Positions 1-7,533 of a stretch of 18,405 nt of DNA are shown one piece after another. The stretch covers positions 1 through 18,405 of the forward strand of contig DASTKG010000177.1 of the NCBI GenBank assembly GCA_035716005.1, read 5' to 3'. Position 1 is the first letter of the stretch, and each line of letters starts with the position of its first letter. The translations under genes were made by a program, and so were the position numbers. Source of the stretch: SZUA-252 sp035716005 (GTDB taxonomy: Bacteria > Eisenbacteria > RBG-16-71-46 > SZUA-252). Below the pieces are notes generated by a model that was not told where the DNA came from, searched no databases, and saw nothing but the letters and a program-made list of their open reading frames with translations.

Positions 1-1847
1 CCCATCAGGATCGTGAACATGCGGTTCGCCTCGACGAAGTCGTCGAGGGTCACCTTCATCACGGTCCGGTGCTCGGGGTCCATCGTGGTCGCCCAGAGCT
101 GGTCGGGGTTCATCTCGCCGAGGCCCTTGTAGCGCTGGAGGGTGGTCCCCTTCTTCCCCATCTCCTCCTGGTGCTTCACCAGCTCCGCCTCGTTGTAGGC
201 GTAGCGGATCTCCTTCCCCTTCTGGATGCGATAGAGGGGCGGCATGGCGATGTAGACGTAGCCTCGCTCGATCAGCGGGCGCATGTGGCGGAAGAGGAAG
301 GTGAGGAGGAGCGTGCGGATATGCGCGCCGTCCACGTCGGCGTCGGTCATGAGGATGATCCGGTGGTAGCGCGCCTTGTCGGCGTCGAACTCGTCGTCGA
401 TGCCGGTGCCGAGCGCGGTGATGATGGTCCGGATCTCCTCGTTGGCGAGCATCTTGTCGAGCGACGCCTTCTCCACGTTCAGGATCTTCCCCTTGAGCGG
501 GAGAATCGCCTGGAAGCGGCGGTCGCGCCCCATCTTGGCCGAGCCGCCGGCCGAGTCGCCCTCCACCATGTAGATCTCGCACTGGGCGGGATCGGTCAGC
601 TGGCAGTCGGCCAGCTTCCCCGGCAACGAGCCGCTGTCGAGAATGCTCTTCCGCCGCGCCAGGTCGCGCGCCTTCCGGGCCGCCTCGCGGGCGCGCGCGC
701 TCTGCACGCACTTCTCCACGATCTTCCGGGCGACGGCGGGATTCTCCTCGAAGTAGTTCCGGAGCCCCTCGCCCACGATCGACTCCACGACGCCCTTCGC
801 CTCGGTGGTGCCGAGCTTCCCCTTCGTCTGCCCTTCGAACTGCGGCTCGGGGAGCTTGATGCTGATGACGGCCGTCAATCCCTCGCGCACGTCCTCGCCG
901 CCGAGGGAGATGTCCTTCAGCGCCTTCGAGATCCCCTCGCGCTCGGCGTAGTTGTTGATGGTGCGCGTGAGCGCGGCGCGGAAGCCGACGAGATGCGTGC
1001 CGCCCTCGATCGTGTTGATGTTGTTCACGAAGGAGAAGACGTTCTCGACGTAGGCGTCGTTGTACTGGAGCGCGAACTCGACGGAGAACTTCTCCTTCTC
1101 CTTCGAGTAGGCGATCGGCGCCGGGTGGATGACGGTCTTGTTCTCGTTCAGGTACTTCACGAAGGAGGCGATGCCCCCCTCGTACTGGAAGTCGTGCTTC
1201 CGGCCCGTCCGCTCGTCCGTGAAGAGGATCCGGATGCCCTTGTTGAGGAAGGCCAGCTCGCGAAGCCTTTGCGATAGTGTGTCGAAGTTGTAGTCGGTGG
1301 TCTCGAAGATGGCCGAGTCGGGCTTCCAGTGGACGGTGGTGCCGGTGTCCTCGGCGGGCCCGAGTTCCTTCAAGTCGCAGGCGACGTCGCCATGCTCGTA
1401 GCGCTGCGTGTAGCGCTTCCCGCCGCGGCGCACTTCCACCTCGAGCCAGTCGGAGAGCGCGTTCACCACCGAGACGCCGACGCCGTGGAGGCCGCCGGAG
1501 ACCTTGTAGGAGTTCTCGTCGAATTTGCCGCCGGCGTGGAGGGTCGTCATGACGACCTCCACCGCGGGGCGATTCTGCGACGGGTGGACGTCGACCGGGA
1601 TGCCGCGCCCGTTGTCCCAGACGGTGACGCTGGTGTCGGTGTGGATCGTGACGCGCACCTGGTCGCAGTAGCCGGCCAGCGCCTCGTCGACCGCGTTGTC
1701 GACCACCTCGTAGACGAGATGGTGGAGTCCGCTCTGGCCCGTCGAGCCGATGTACATGGCCGGGCGCTTGCGAACCCCCTCCAAGCCCTTCAGGACCTGG
1801 ATATTCTTCGCGTCGTACGAGTGCCCGTCCTTGGTCGGCGCCGTCAT
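1..1847 (-). CDS. gyrB: DNA gyrase subunit B (3' end beyond window)
   Basis: ATPase subunit of DNA gyrase, which with GyrA introduces negative supercoils ahead of forks. The visible 615 codons cover almost the whole protein. The GHKL ATPase domain has E47-V-V-D50-N51 and the glycine-rich lid loop SGGLHGVGV at 117-125. The transducer has QTKGKLG near 340. The TOPRIM domain has EGDSAGG from E429 and the metal-binding D502-A-D504-V-D506. Near the cut end are QRYKGLGEMNP and FTILMG, so only about 25 residues are missing. The total would be about 640 residues, the short form lacking the C-terminal insert of the E. coli enzyme. The ATG at 1847 lies 13 bases after the dciA stop, with a GAGG ribosome site 8 bases upstream. 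It is the last gene of the dnaN-recF-dciA-gyrB series. Topoisomerase IV ParE is the alternative, but the recF/dnaN context favours gyrB. Confidence 0.97.
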   Translation of the reverse strand, partial: MTAPTKDGHSYDAKNIQVLKGLEGVRKRPAMYIGSTGQSGLHHLVYEVVDNAVDEALAGYCDQVRVTIHTDTSVTVWDNGRGIPVDVHPSQNRPAVEVVMTTLHAGGKFDENSYKVSGGLHGVGVSVVNALSDWLEVEVRRGGKRYTQRYEHGDVACDLKELGPAEDTGTTVHWKPDSAIFETTDYNFDTLSQRLRELAFLNKGIRILFTDERTGRKHDFQYEGGIASFVKYLNENKTVIHPAPIAYSKEKEKFSVEFALQYNDAYVENVFSFVNNINTIEGGTHLVGFRAALTRTINNYAEREGISKALKDISLGGEDVREGLTAVISIKLPEPQFEGQTKGKLGTTEAKGVVESIVGEGLRNYFEENPAVARKIVEKCVQSARAREAARKARDLARRKSILDSGSLPGKLADCQLTDPAQCEIYMVEGDSAGGSAKMGRDRRFQAILPLKGKILNVEKASLDKMLANEEIRTIITALGTGIDDEFDADKARYHRIILMTDADVDGAHIRTLLLTFLFRHMRPLIERGYVYIAMPPLYRIQKGKEIRYAYNEAELVKHQEEMGKKGTTLQRYKGLGEMNPDQLWATTMDPEHRTVMKVTLDDFVEANRMFTILM

Positions 1848-1860
1848 CGTCGGCGCCTCA

Positions 1861-2214
1861 TCACCCGGTCGGCTCAATTCGAGACCCCTCCTTCCCCCGC
1901 ATCGGAACCAGCCGGATCCCGCGCAAGCGGGCATCGGCTGGAAGTCGTCCATTCACGTCGTCGAGGATTCCCTGCCGGAGGATGGCCAGGTGCCCCATCC
2001 AGACCGCGCCGCAGACCTCCACCATCAACTCCCCATCGCGCACCCCGACGGCGTGCGTTCGGCGGGCGACCTCGGGCCCGACCACGTCGGACCAGAGATC
2101 GGTCGCCGCGGCCGCGGCCACGTGCTCCTCGATGCGAAGCCCCGGCAGAAGCTTGTCGAGGACCGAGCCGACCGTCACCGGCTGCCCGCCTCTCCGCTGC
2201 GTTCCGTGCGCCAT
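1861..2214 (-). CDS. dciA: DciA-type helicase-loading factor (DUF721)
   Basis: A 117-residue protein of the DUF721/DciA family, the widespread factor that works with the replicative helicase DnaB in bacteria lacking DnaC or DnaI. The family pattern is visible: VGSVLDKLL near 15-23, the conserved tryptophan in LWSDVVGPEVARRT (W41), then the strand-rich GELMVEVCGAVWMGHL and the ILDDVN helix around 61-88. The ATG at 2214 is chosen because GGGGAG sits 5 bases upstream and because family homology begins just after it; the frame stays open far upstream but there only overlaps recF antisense-free coding in another frame. It starts 17 bases after the recF stop and ends 13 bases before gyrB, so it is probably co-transcribed. 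The recF-DUF721-gyrB order also occurs in actinobacteria. The family call is by motif pattern; the helicase role is from the family. Confidence 0.88.
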   Translation of the reverse strand: MAHGTQRRGGQPVTVGSVLDKLLPGLRIEEHVAAAAATDLWSDVVGPEVARRTHAVGVRDGELMVEVCGAVWMGHLAILRQGILDDVNGRLPADARLRGIRLVPMRGKEGSRIEPTG

Positions 2215-2231
2215 TCCGTCTCCCCGGCGGA

Positions 2232-3332
2232 TCAAGCCGCCGTGCCCGCCATCGCGAGCGAGTCGATCGTCATCGAGTGAAACTGCGACGGGGCCGCCGT
2301 CAGGGGCCGGCACGCCGTCACCACCGCCTGGCTCCCCTCCGGGAGGAGGGCCAGCAATTTCCCGATCCAGCGCGGATCGAGCTCCGACTCCGGATCGTCG
2401 AGGAGCACGACCGGCGTTTCCTGAAGCCGCGCGTCGAGCACGCCCGCGAGCGCCAGCCGCAAGAGAATCGAGTAGAGCCGCGCGTAGCCGCGCGAGGCGC
2501 CGTCGTTCAGCTCGCGCCCCTCGATCCCGCAGGCGACCCGCGTCCGATGCGGCCCGGTCGACGTCCAGCCGAGCTGCCGGTCGCGAGGACGGCATGCCTC
2601 CAACTTCGCCACGCGCGCCGTCGCGTCCGCCGGCACCCCCTCCGAGTCGGCGCCGTATCCGAATGCCGGCTTCAGTTCCGCGTCGACCCGGTCGGCCAGC
2701 TCGCGAATCCGAACGTCCAGCTCACGGCAGAGCGCGAGGCGCCGCCGGTCGATCTCCTCGCCCGCGCGGGCCAGGATCTCTTCCCAGGCCGCGCACTCCT
2801 CGTCCCGCGGATCGCCGTCGCGCACCGCGTCGAGAAGGAGCCGGTTTCGCTGCTTCAACGCCGCCAGATAGTCGCGGAGCGCCCCGACGTACGCGGGCTC
2901 CAACTGGCAGAGCGCCACGTCGAGGAATCGGCGCCGCCCGGCCGGATCGCCGTTCAGCACCGCCACGTCCTCGACCGAGAAGTGGACCGTGGGAAAGCGT
3001 CCCAGGAGATCGGCGAGCCGCGAAATGGGCGACCCGTCGACGCTCACCTCGCGCGAGCCCCGCAGCGAGCCTCGAACCGAAATCTCCCGCGGAGCGCCCG
3101 GACCGCCGGAGACGGCCGCCCTCACCTCGAAGGCGTCGGCCCCGCGCCGCACCAGCTCGCGATCGCGGGAGCCGCGGAACGACCGCCCGATGGAAAGAAG
3201 CGCGGCCGCCTCGATCCAGTTCGTCTTCCCCGAGCCGTTCTCGCCCAGGAGGAGCGTCGGCCGTCCGTCGAGGTCGGCGCGGCTCTCCCGGTGATTCCTG
3301 AAATTCCTCAGCTCGAGACTCAGTAGGCGCAC
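2232..3332 (-). CDS. recF: DNA recombination/repair protein RecF
   Basis: SMC-like ATPase that with RecO and RecR helps load RecA at gapped DNA. It has 366 residues, a normal length. It opens with the typical LSLELRNFRNH, followed by Walker A GENGSGKT at 30-37 and SIGRSFRG near 47-54. The mid region is the helical arm. GPHR is at 260-263, an ABC-type signature at 279-285 and Walker B VVLLDDPESELD at 308-319. The start is GTG, 10 bases after the dnaN stop; no good ribosome site precedes it, so translation may be coupled to dnaN. The conserved N-terminus leaves no better start. Oddity: the signature reads ASRGYAR, with Tyr where a Gln is usual, although the key Ser280 and Gly282 remain. Confidence 0.96.
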   Translation of the reverse strand: MRLLSLELRNFRNHRESRADLDGRPTLLLGENGSGKTNWIEAAALLSIGRSFRGSRDRELVRRGADAFEVRAAVSGGPGAPREISVRGSLRGSREVSVDGSPISRLADLLGRFPTVHFSVEDVAVLNGDPAGRRRFLDVALCQLEPAYVGALRDYLAALKQRNRLLLDAVRDGDPRDEECAAWEEILARAGEEIDRRRLALCRELDVRIRELADRVDAELKPAFGYGADSEGVPADATARVAKLEACRPRDRQLGWTSTGPHRTRVACGIEGRELNDGASRGYARLYSILLRLALAGVLDARLQETPVVLLDDPESELDPRWIGKLLALLPEGSQAVVTACRPLTAAPSQFHSMTIDSLAMAGTAA

Positions 3333-3342
3333 GAGTGCGCGA

Positions 3343-4476
3343 TCAGCTCGCCAACCGAAGCGGCATCACCAGGCAGAGAAGATTCTCCACCGGGGGCGTC
3401 TTCGAGTCGCCGCTCGGCGCCGGCGTCAGGAGACCGGCCGTGACGGGCGTGTTGAGCTGGAGCTGAACCTCCTCGCAGTCCATGGTGCGAAGGATGTCGA
3501 GGAGGTAGCCCGCGTTGTATCCGATGTCGAGGTCGTCGGAGTCGTACTTGACCTCGAGATCCTCGTTCGCCTCTCCCTGGTCGGGAGTCTGGACGACGAG
3601 GCGGAGGCGGTTCTTCGAGATGGAGAATTTCACCTGCCTCGTGAGGCTGTCGGAGAAGACCGAGACGCGATCGAGCGCCGCGGCCAGGTCGTCCTTCTTC
3701 ACGACGAGGTGCTTGTTGTTGTTCTTGGGAAGGACCTGCTCGTAGTTCGGGAAGGGTCCTTCGATCAGCTTCGTGGTGAGGGAGGTGTTCCCCAGGACGA
3801 AGCGCGCGTGCGTCTTCGAGATCTCCACCGTCACGTTGTCGCCGCACTCGGGAAGGAGGCGCGAGAGGTGGTTCAGCGCCTTCAAGGGGAGGATCACGTC
3901 GCCCTTGATGCCGCCCTTCGAGGCGGCCGGGTGCTTCAGCGTGGCGCGCGCGAGGCGATGGCCGTCGGTCGCGACGAAGCGAATCTCGCCCTCGCCCATC
4001 TGGAAGAGAGCGCCGTTCAACGCCGGGCGCGTCTCGTCCGTCGAAACGGCGTAGATCGTGCGCCGAACGAGCCGCTCGAAGGCCTTCGCGTCGATCGTGA
4101 GATGGACGTCGGGGCTCACGCTCGGGCGCGCGGGAAATTCCTCGGGCCGAATGCAGAGGAACTTGAAGCGGCCGGTCTTGCTGACGACGTTGAGCGTGAG
4201 GTCCTTCGCTTCGAGCTTCAGCTCTTCCTTGGGAAGTTTCTTCGCGAGTTCGAGGAGCTTCTTCGCGGGGACGGTCAGGGAGCCGTCCGCCTTCACGTCG
4301 GCGATGGCTTTGGTGGTGACGGAGAGGTCCAGATCGGTGGCCGTGAGTTGAAGCGAACCGTCGCCTGCTTCGACCAGGATGTTGGAGAGAACCGGTAGTG
4401 TGGTTCGACTCGGAACCGCGCTTGAAACGAGCTGCAGCGCCTGGAGGAGTTCGGTCTGGGAGACGGAGAATTTCAT
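3343..4476 (-). CDS. dnaN: DNA polymerase III beta subunit (sliding clamp)
   Basis: Ring-shaped clamp that tethers DNA polymerase III and many repair enzymes to DNA. It has 377 residues, a standard length for three repeated clamp domains. It begins MKFSVSQTELLQAL, has the conserved TRPALNGALFQ (149-159), ATDGHRLA (169-176) and FPNYEQVLP (242-250), and ends with MPLRL (371-375), which forms part of the partner-binding pocket. The frame allows an ATG 24 bases further upstream (4500). The ATG at 4476 is preferred because AGGA lies 7 bases before it and MKF is the normal family start. It is the first gene of the leftward dnaN-recF-dciA-gyrB series and has a convincing promoter at 4567-4595. The usual dnaA neighbour is displaced by two plus-strand genes. 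Confidence 0.97.
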   Translation of the reverse strand: MKFSVSQTELLQALQLVSSAVPSRTTLPVLSNILVEAGDGSLQLTATDLDLSVTTKAIADVKADGSLTVPAKKLLELAKKLPKEELKLEAKDLTLNVVSKTGRFKFLCIRPEEFPARPSVSPDVHLTIDAKAFERLVRRTIYAVSTDETRPALNGALFQMGEGEIRFVATDGHRLARATLKHPAASKGGIKGDVILPLKALNHLSRLLPECGDNVTVEISKTHARFVLGNTSLTTKLIEGPFPNYEQVLPKNNNKHLVVKKDDLAAALDRVSVFSDSLTRQVKFSISKNRLRLVVQTPDQGEANEDLEVKYDSDDLDIGYNAGYLLDILRTMDCEEVQLQLNTPVTAGLLTPAPSGDSKTPPVENLLCLVMPLRLAS

Positions 4477-4566
4477 GGCCACTTCCTGAGCCGTTACCAT
4501 ATCCGTAAGTCCCTTTTGTTAAAAGAGGTTGCGGTGTTGTCGGGGGTGGCCTGATCGACCACCGGA

Positions 4567-4595
4567 AGTATAGGTGGAGAGGGGGTTTTGGACAA
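4567..4595 (-). promoter_or_regulatory. Sigma-70-type promoter of dnaN
   Basis: Read on the minus strand there is a -35 TTGTCC (4590-4595), a 17-base spacer and a -10 TATACT (4567-4572, five of six consensus bases). Transcription would start near 4560, giving a leader of about 85 bases before the dnaN ATG. This is sequence matching only. Confidence 0.6.
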
Positions 4596-4599
4596 CCTC

Positions 4600-4624
4600 A
4601 AAGGGGCTCTTTTCGAGGCCTTTT
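4600..4624. other. Hairpin with T-run, terminator-like on plus strand
   Basis: Arms 4600-4609 and 4615-4624 pair with one mismatch and one G-T pair around a 5-base loop, and the right arm ends in five T residues (4621-4625). On the plus strand this resembles an intrinsic terminator, although no plus-strand gene ends here. It may stop antisense transcripts or be part of the origin structure. It lies just upstream of the dnaN -35. Confidence 0.3.
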
Positions 4625-4737
4625 TCGGCGTGGTTTTCCACTGGGGCGGGGCCCTCTATAAGAGAGCTAGGTTCCTTGAATAGAAGATCTAGACGTAGGG
4701 GCTGGGGATAAGTGTATCGAGGCGTTTGTCGACCGGC

Positions 4738-4774
4738 TAACTAATTGAAATATAAGGTTTTGTTTGTTATTTTC
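4738..4774. other. AT-rich patch, candidate DNA unwinding element
   Basis: About 80 percent A+T over some 37 bases, in sharp contrast with the GC-rich surroundings. It lies about 80 bases from a perfect DnaA box. This fits a duplex-unwinding element, although an AT-rich promoter region for the downstream plus-strand gene (TATAAG at 4751-4756) is an alternative. Confidence 0.5.
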
Positions 4775-4796
4775 TCCGACGCGTCGGGCTGGATGA

Positions 4797-4826
4797 GCGG
4801 TGGACTGTGGTAGCGTTGTCCACCGC
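4797..4826. repeat. Perfect 9-bp inverted repeat
   Basis: GCGGTGGAC (4797-4805) and GTCCACCGC (4818-4826) are exact reverse complements separated by 12 bases. The right arm lies within TTGTCCACC, which is two mismatches from a DnaA box. It could be a protein-binding palindrome in the origin or a leader hairpin. Confidence 0.6.
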
Positions 4827-4854
4827 AACCAGCTCGGCCCCGAAAGTGGGGCTC

Positions 4855-4863
4855 TTATCCACA
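4855..4863 (+). promoter_or_regulatory. DnaA box TTATCCACA
   Basis: Exact match to the strong DnaA box consensus, in non-coding DNA between dnaN and the next gene. A GC-rich inverted repeat (GCCCC/GGGGC around 4838-4852) abuts it on the left. Confidence 0.75.
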
Positions 4864-4884
4864 CCCCTTCCCCACGCGTTCGCC

Positions 4885-4898
4885 GGCGCGAAAGCGCC
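4885..4898 (+). other. Short GC hairpin with GAAA loop in 5' leader
   Basis: GGCGC and GCGCC pair around a GAAA tetraloop, about 40 bases before the aminopeptidase start codon. The GNRA-type loop is a stable RNA motif, but the stem is short and its function is unknown. Confidence 0.3.
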
Positions 4899-4939
4899 TC
4901 GAGGCCTGGACCGAGGAAGACACCTAGAGGAATTCCCCG

Positions 4940-6061
4940 ATGCGTGATCCGCGCCGCGTCCAGCTGGCCCACACGATCGTTCACCACTCCTGCAGAGTGA
5001 AGCCGGGCGAGACGATTCTGATCGAGTCGTTCGACCTCGCCGACGGCCTGATCCACGACATCATGGAGGAGGCCTTCGCCGCGGGCGCGATCCCCCTCGT
5101 CTACCTCCGGAAGAACGCCCTCATCCGCCACATGCTCCTCCACGGAAAGGAAGAGCAGCTGAAGAAGCTGGCGGAGGTGGAGCTCTTCCAGATGAAGCAG
5201 GCGCAGGCGTACGTGGGGCTCCGGGCGAGCGACAACGTCTCGGAGATGGCCGACATCCCCGCCGAGCACATGGCGCGCTACGCGAAGCTGGTGGGATCGC
5301 CGGTTCACAGCGAATACCGCGTCAAGAAGACGAAGTGGGTCGTCCTCCGCTATCCGAACCCGGCCATGGCGCAGCTCGCCACCATGAGCACGGAGGGCTT
5401 CGAGGATTTCTACTACAAGGTCTGCAACGTCGACTACGAGCGCATGGAGAAGGCCATTGTCCCGCTCGTCGAGCGGATGAAGCGGACCGACCGCGTCCAG
5501 ATCAAGGGGCCGGCCGGCACCGACCTTCGCTTCAGCATCAAGGGGATCGGCGTCGAGCCGTGCAGTGGCGAGAGGAACATCCCCGACGGCGAATGTTTCA
5601 CCTCCCCGGTTCGCGATTCGGTGGAGGGGACGATCGCCTACAACACCCCGACCGTCTACCAGGGGCAGACCTTCACCGACGTGACGCTCACCTTCGAGCG
5701 CGGGAAGATCGTGAAGGCGACCTCGAACAACACGAAGCGGATCAACGAGATCTTCGACACCGACGCGGGGGCCCGCTACGTCGGGGAGTTCTCGCTCGGC
5801 TTCAATCCGATGATCCTCGATCCGATGAAGGACACGCTCTTCGACGAGAAGATCGCCGGCTCTCTCCACTTCACCCCGGGCAACGCCTACGAGCACGAAG
5901 CCGACAACGGGAACCGCTCCGCCATCCACTGGGACATGGTGTTGATCCAGCGGCCGGAGTACGGCGGCGGCGAGATCTTCTTCGACGACGAGCTGATCCG
6001 GAAGGATGGGCGATTCGTGGTGAAGGATCTGGAGGGGCTGAATCCGGAGAACCTTTCGTAG
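4940..6061 (+). CDS. M29-family metallo-aminopeptidase
   Basis: Cytoplasmic dinuclear-metal aminopeptidase of the M29 (aminopeptidase T/AmpS/PepS-like) family, which removes N-terminal residues from peptides. It has 373 residues, slightly shorter than the roughly 410 of characterised members. The expected metal and catalytic residues are all present in order: E218 in NIPDGECFTSP, E283 in VGEFSLG, H310 and Y317 in LHFTPGNAY, and H330 and D332 in IHWDMV. There is no signal peptide or membrane segment. The ATG at 4940 follows GAGGA by 8 bases. It is followed after 7 bases by the DUF2079 gene, so the two are probably co-transcribed. It lies in the place where dnaA and dnaN normally adjoin, and nothing in the protein suggests a replication role. 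Substrate preference cannot be read from the sequence. Confidence 0.92.
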   Translation: MRDPRRVQLAHTIVHHSCRVKPGETILIESFDLADGLIHDIMEEAFAAGAIPLVYLRKNALIRHMLLHGKEEQLKKLAEVELFQMKQAQAYVGLRASDNVSEMADIPAEHMARYAKLVGSPVHSEYRVKKTKWVVLRYPNPAMAQLATMSTEGFEDFYYKVCNVDYERMEKAIVPLVERMKRTDRVQIKGPAGTDLRFSIKGIGVEPCSGERNIPDGECFTSPVRDSVEGTIAYNTPTVYQGQTFTDVTLTFERGKIVKATSNNTKRINEIFDTDAGARYVGEFSLGFNPMILDPMKDTLFDEKIAGSLHFTPGNAYEHEADNGNRSAIHWDMVLIQRPEYGGGEIFFDDELIRKDGRFVVKDLEGLNPENLS

Positions 6062-6068
6062 CGCCCTC

Positions 6069-7532
6069 GTGGCGGCCGCGAACGGCGCCGTGGAGCCGGG
6101 TCGGGAACGGAGCTGGCCCTCCCTCGCCACTTGGTACTGGATCAACGCGGCGGTTCTCGTCGTCGCGGTCCTCGTTCCGGTCTGGATGCGGACGGCACTC
6201 CACCGCTACCACAACCTCGACCTCGGCTACTTCGCGCAGGCGCTCCACGGGATCCGCTGGAACGACCTCGATCCCTTCATCCCGGCCCGGAATCTCCGGC
6301 TCTTCTCCGACCACTTCGACCCGATCCTGATCCTCTTCGCGCCGCTCGCCCACGTCATGGAGCCGGCGTACGCGTCGCTCCTGGTCGATCAGGCGCTCCT
6401 GCTCCTCACGCCGCTTCCGATCCTCCTCCTCGCGAGGGGGCGCGCCGAACTGCTGGGGCTCGGCTACGTCGCGACAACGTACCTTCTCTTCAATCGGGCC
6501 ATCCTCCTCGCCATCGATTTCCCGGTCCATCCGACCGCATGGGCCGCCCCCTTCGTGGTGGCGCTCGCCGTCGGGCTCATCCGCCGCGCGACGTGGCTCA
6601 CGGTCGCCTCCGCGCTCCTCCTCATGGCCTGCAAGGAGGAATTTCCGTTCGCGGTCCTGGCGATCGGCGCGGCTCTCCTGTTGGCGCGCGACCGGCGCGC
6701 GGGCCAGGAGGGCCGTCGGGGATGGGTTCTCGTCGCGCTCGCCTCGGTCTGGACGATCCTCGCGTTCGTGGTCCGGCCGGCGATGCTCGGCGACACCGCG
6801 AATCACGCGGCGCGGGTGCTCGGCCCTCTCGGCGCGGCGCCCGTGGCGACGATCCTGGACCGGCTCCGGTCGCTCGATTACGTGAAGCCGCTCCTCCAGG
6901 CCCTGATTCCTCTCGCTCCCGTCCTCTACTGGCGCGCGCGGCAGGGACTCCCGCCGCAGTGGCCCTTCCTCCTCGCGCTCGTCCCGCTCCTCGGCATCCG
7001 CTTCGTCACGAACGCCTGGGGCCTCCACTACATGTCGCCCATCCCGGCCTTCCTCGCCGCCGCCTTCCTCGGACCCGACCTCGTTCGGCTCCCGCGGAAG
7101 TACGTCGTGGCGGTCGCGGCGCTCGTCCTCGCGGTCGGCATCGCGCCGCTGGCGAAGGGAATCGGTTCGTACCGCTCGCTCCCCGACTTCGCCGCTCCGC
7201 GCTACCGGGCCATCGAATCGGCGCGCCTCTACCTGAAGCGGGAGCCGGAGGGCGCGATCCTGACGCACGGGAACCTGGCGCCGCTCCTGGCCGCTCGGGG
7301 GAACGTCTGGGGGATGGGAGGCTGGCAGTCGGAGCGCGATACGATCGACTACCGGTATCTTCTCGCGGAGATTCCGCCGCGCGGGAATCCCTACCCGTGG
7401 ACGCACGAGCAGGCGGCGGCGCTGATCGAATCGTGGCGGCGCGATCCGGCGAACCGGATCTTGCGGGACGACGCGCAGCTCTTCTTCGCGGAGCGGACGA
7501 CGTGGCGGAAGCGCCCGGCGGGCGGCCGGTAG
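6069..7532 (+). CDS. DUF2079 family multi-pass membrane protein
   Basis: A 487-residue integral membrane protein with about eight to ten hydrophobic segments (for example 24-40, 84-95, 105-122, 157-171, 176-187, 192-206, 218-236, 277-287, 299-312 and 344-361) and a soluble C-terminal tail from about 370. It carries the DUF2079 pattern: NLDLGYFAQALH (49-60), DHFDPILILFAP (81-92), a Gln after a hydrophobic run (VDQALLLL) and an internal KEEFPFAVLAIG (189-200). The family resembles membrane glycosyltransferases or mannosyltransferases of the GT-C type, with an acidic motif in the first loop, but its function is unproven. The start is GTG, 7 bases after the aminopeptidase stop, without a clear ribosome site, so coupling is likely. 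No later in-frame ATG would preserve the first segment. Its stop lies one base from the dnaA stop on the other strand. Confidence 0.8.
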   Translation: MAAANGAVEPGRERSWPSLATWYWINAAVLVVAVLVPVWMRTALHRYHNLDLGYFAQALHGIRWNDLDPFIPARNLRLFSDHFDPILILFAPLAHVMEPAYASLLVDQALLLLTPLPILLLARGRAELLGLGYVATTYLLFNRAILLAIDFPVHPTAWAAPFVVALAVGLIRRATWLTVASALLLMACKEEFPFAVLAIGAALLLARDRRAGQEGRRGWVLVALASVWTILAFVVRPAMLGDTANHAARVLGPLGAAPVATILDRLRSLDYVKPLLQALIPLAPVLYWRARQGLPPQWPFLLALVPLLGIRFVTNAWGLHYMSPIPAFLAAAFLGPDLVRLPRKYVVAVAALVLAVGIAPLAKGIGSYRSLPDFAAPRYRAIESARLYLKREPEGAILTHGNLAPLLAARGNVWGMGGWQSERDTIDYRYLLAEIPPRGNPYPWTHEQAAALIESWRRDPANRILRDDAQLFFAERTTWRKRPAGGR

Positions 7533-7533
7533 C

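Larger units (their letters stand above)
4501..4939. other. Candidate oriC segment between dnaN and the aminopeptidase gene
   Basis: This is a 440-base non-coding stretch in an otherwise gene-packed region. It holds the dnaN promoter, a hairpin (4600-4624), an AT-rich patch (4738-4774), a perfect 9-base inverted repeat (4797-4826), one perfect DnaA box (4855-4863) and box-like sites with one mismatch (TTTTCCACT at 4634-4642; TTATCCCCA on the minus strand at 4703-4711). An unwinding element beside DnaA boxes is the usual plan of a bacterial origin, and gene context supports it. Only one box is perfect, so the call is an inference. Confidence 0.55.

Noticed and set aside
69..1277. Long plus-strand open frame opposite gyrB
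   Set aside because: It is the antisense shadow of gyrB, with low-complexity composition (Leu, Val, Asp, Glu, Arg, His) and no recognisable domain; the minus-strand GyrB motifs are unambiguous.
2215..2595. N-terminal extension of the dciA frame to 2595
   Set aside because: The upstream part overlaps recF coding sequence in another frame and is Arg/Ala-rich; a ribosome site and family homology support the ATG at 2214.
1329..3326. 665-residue plus-strand open frame across gyrB, dciA and recF
   Set aside because: GC-rich DNA lacks stops on the antisense strand. It spans three real genes and has no family pattern.
4667..6145. 492-residue minus-strand frame opposite the aminopeptidase
   Set aside because: Shadow frame; the plus-strand M29 protein has all six catalytic ligands and a good ribosome site.
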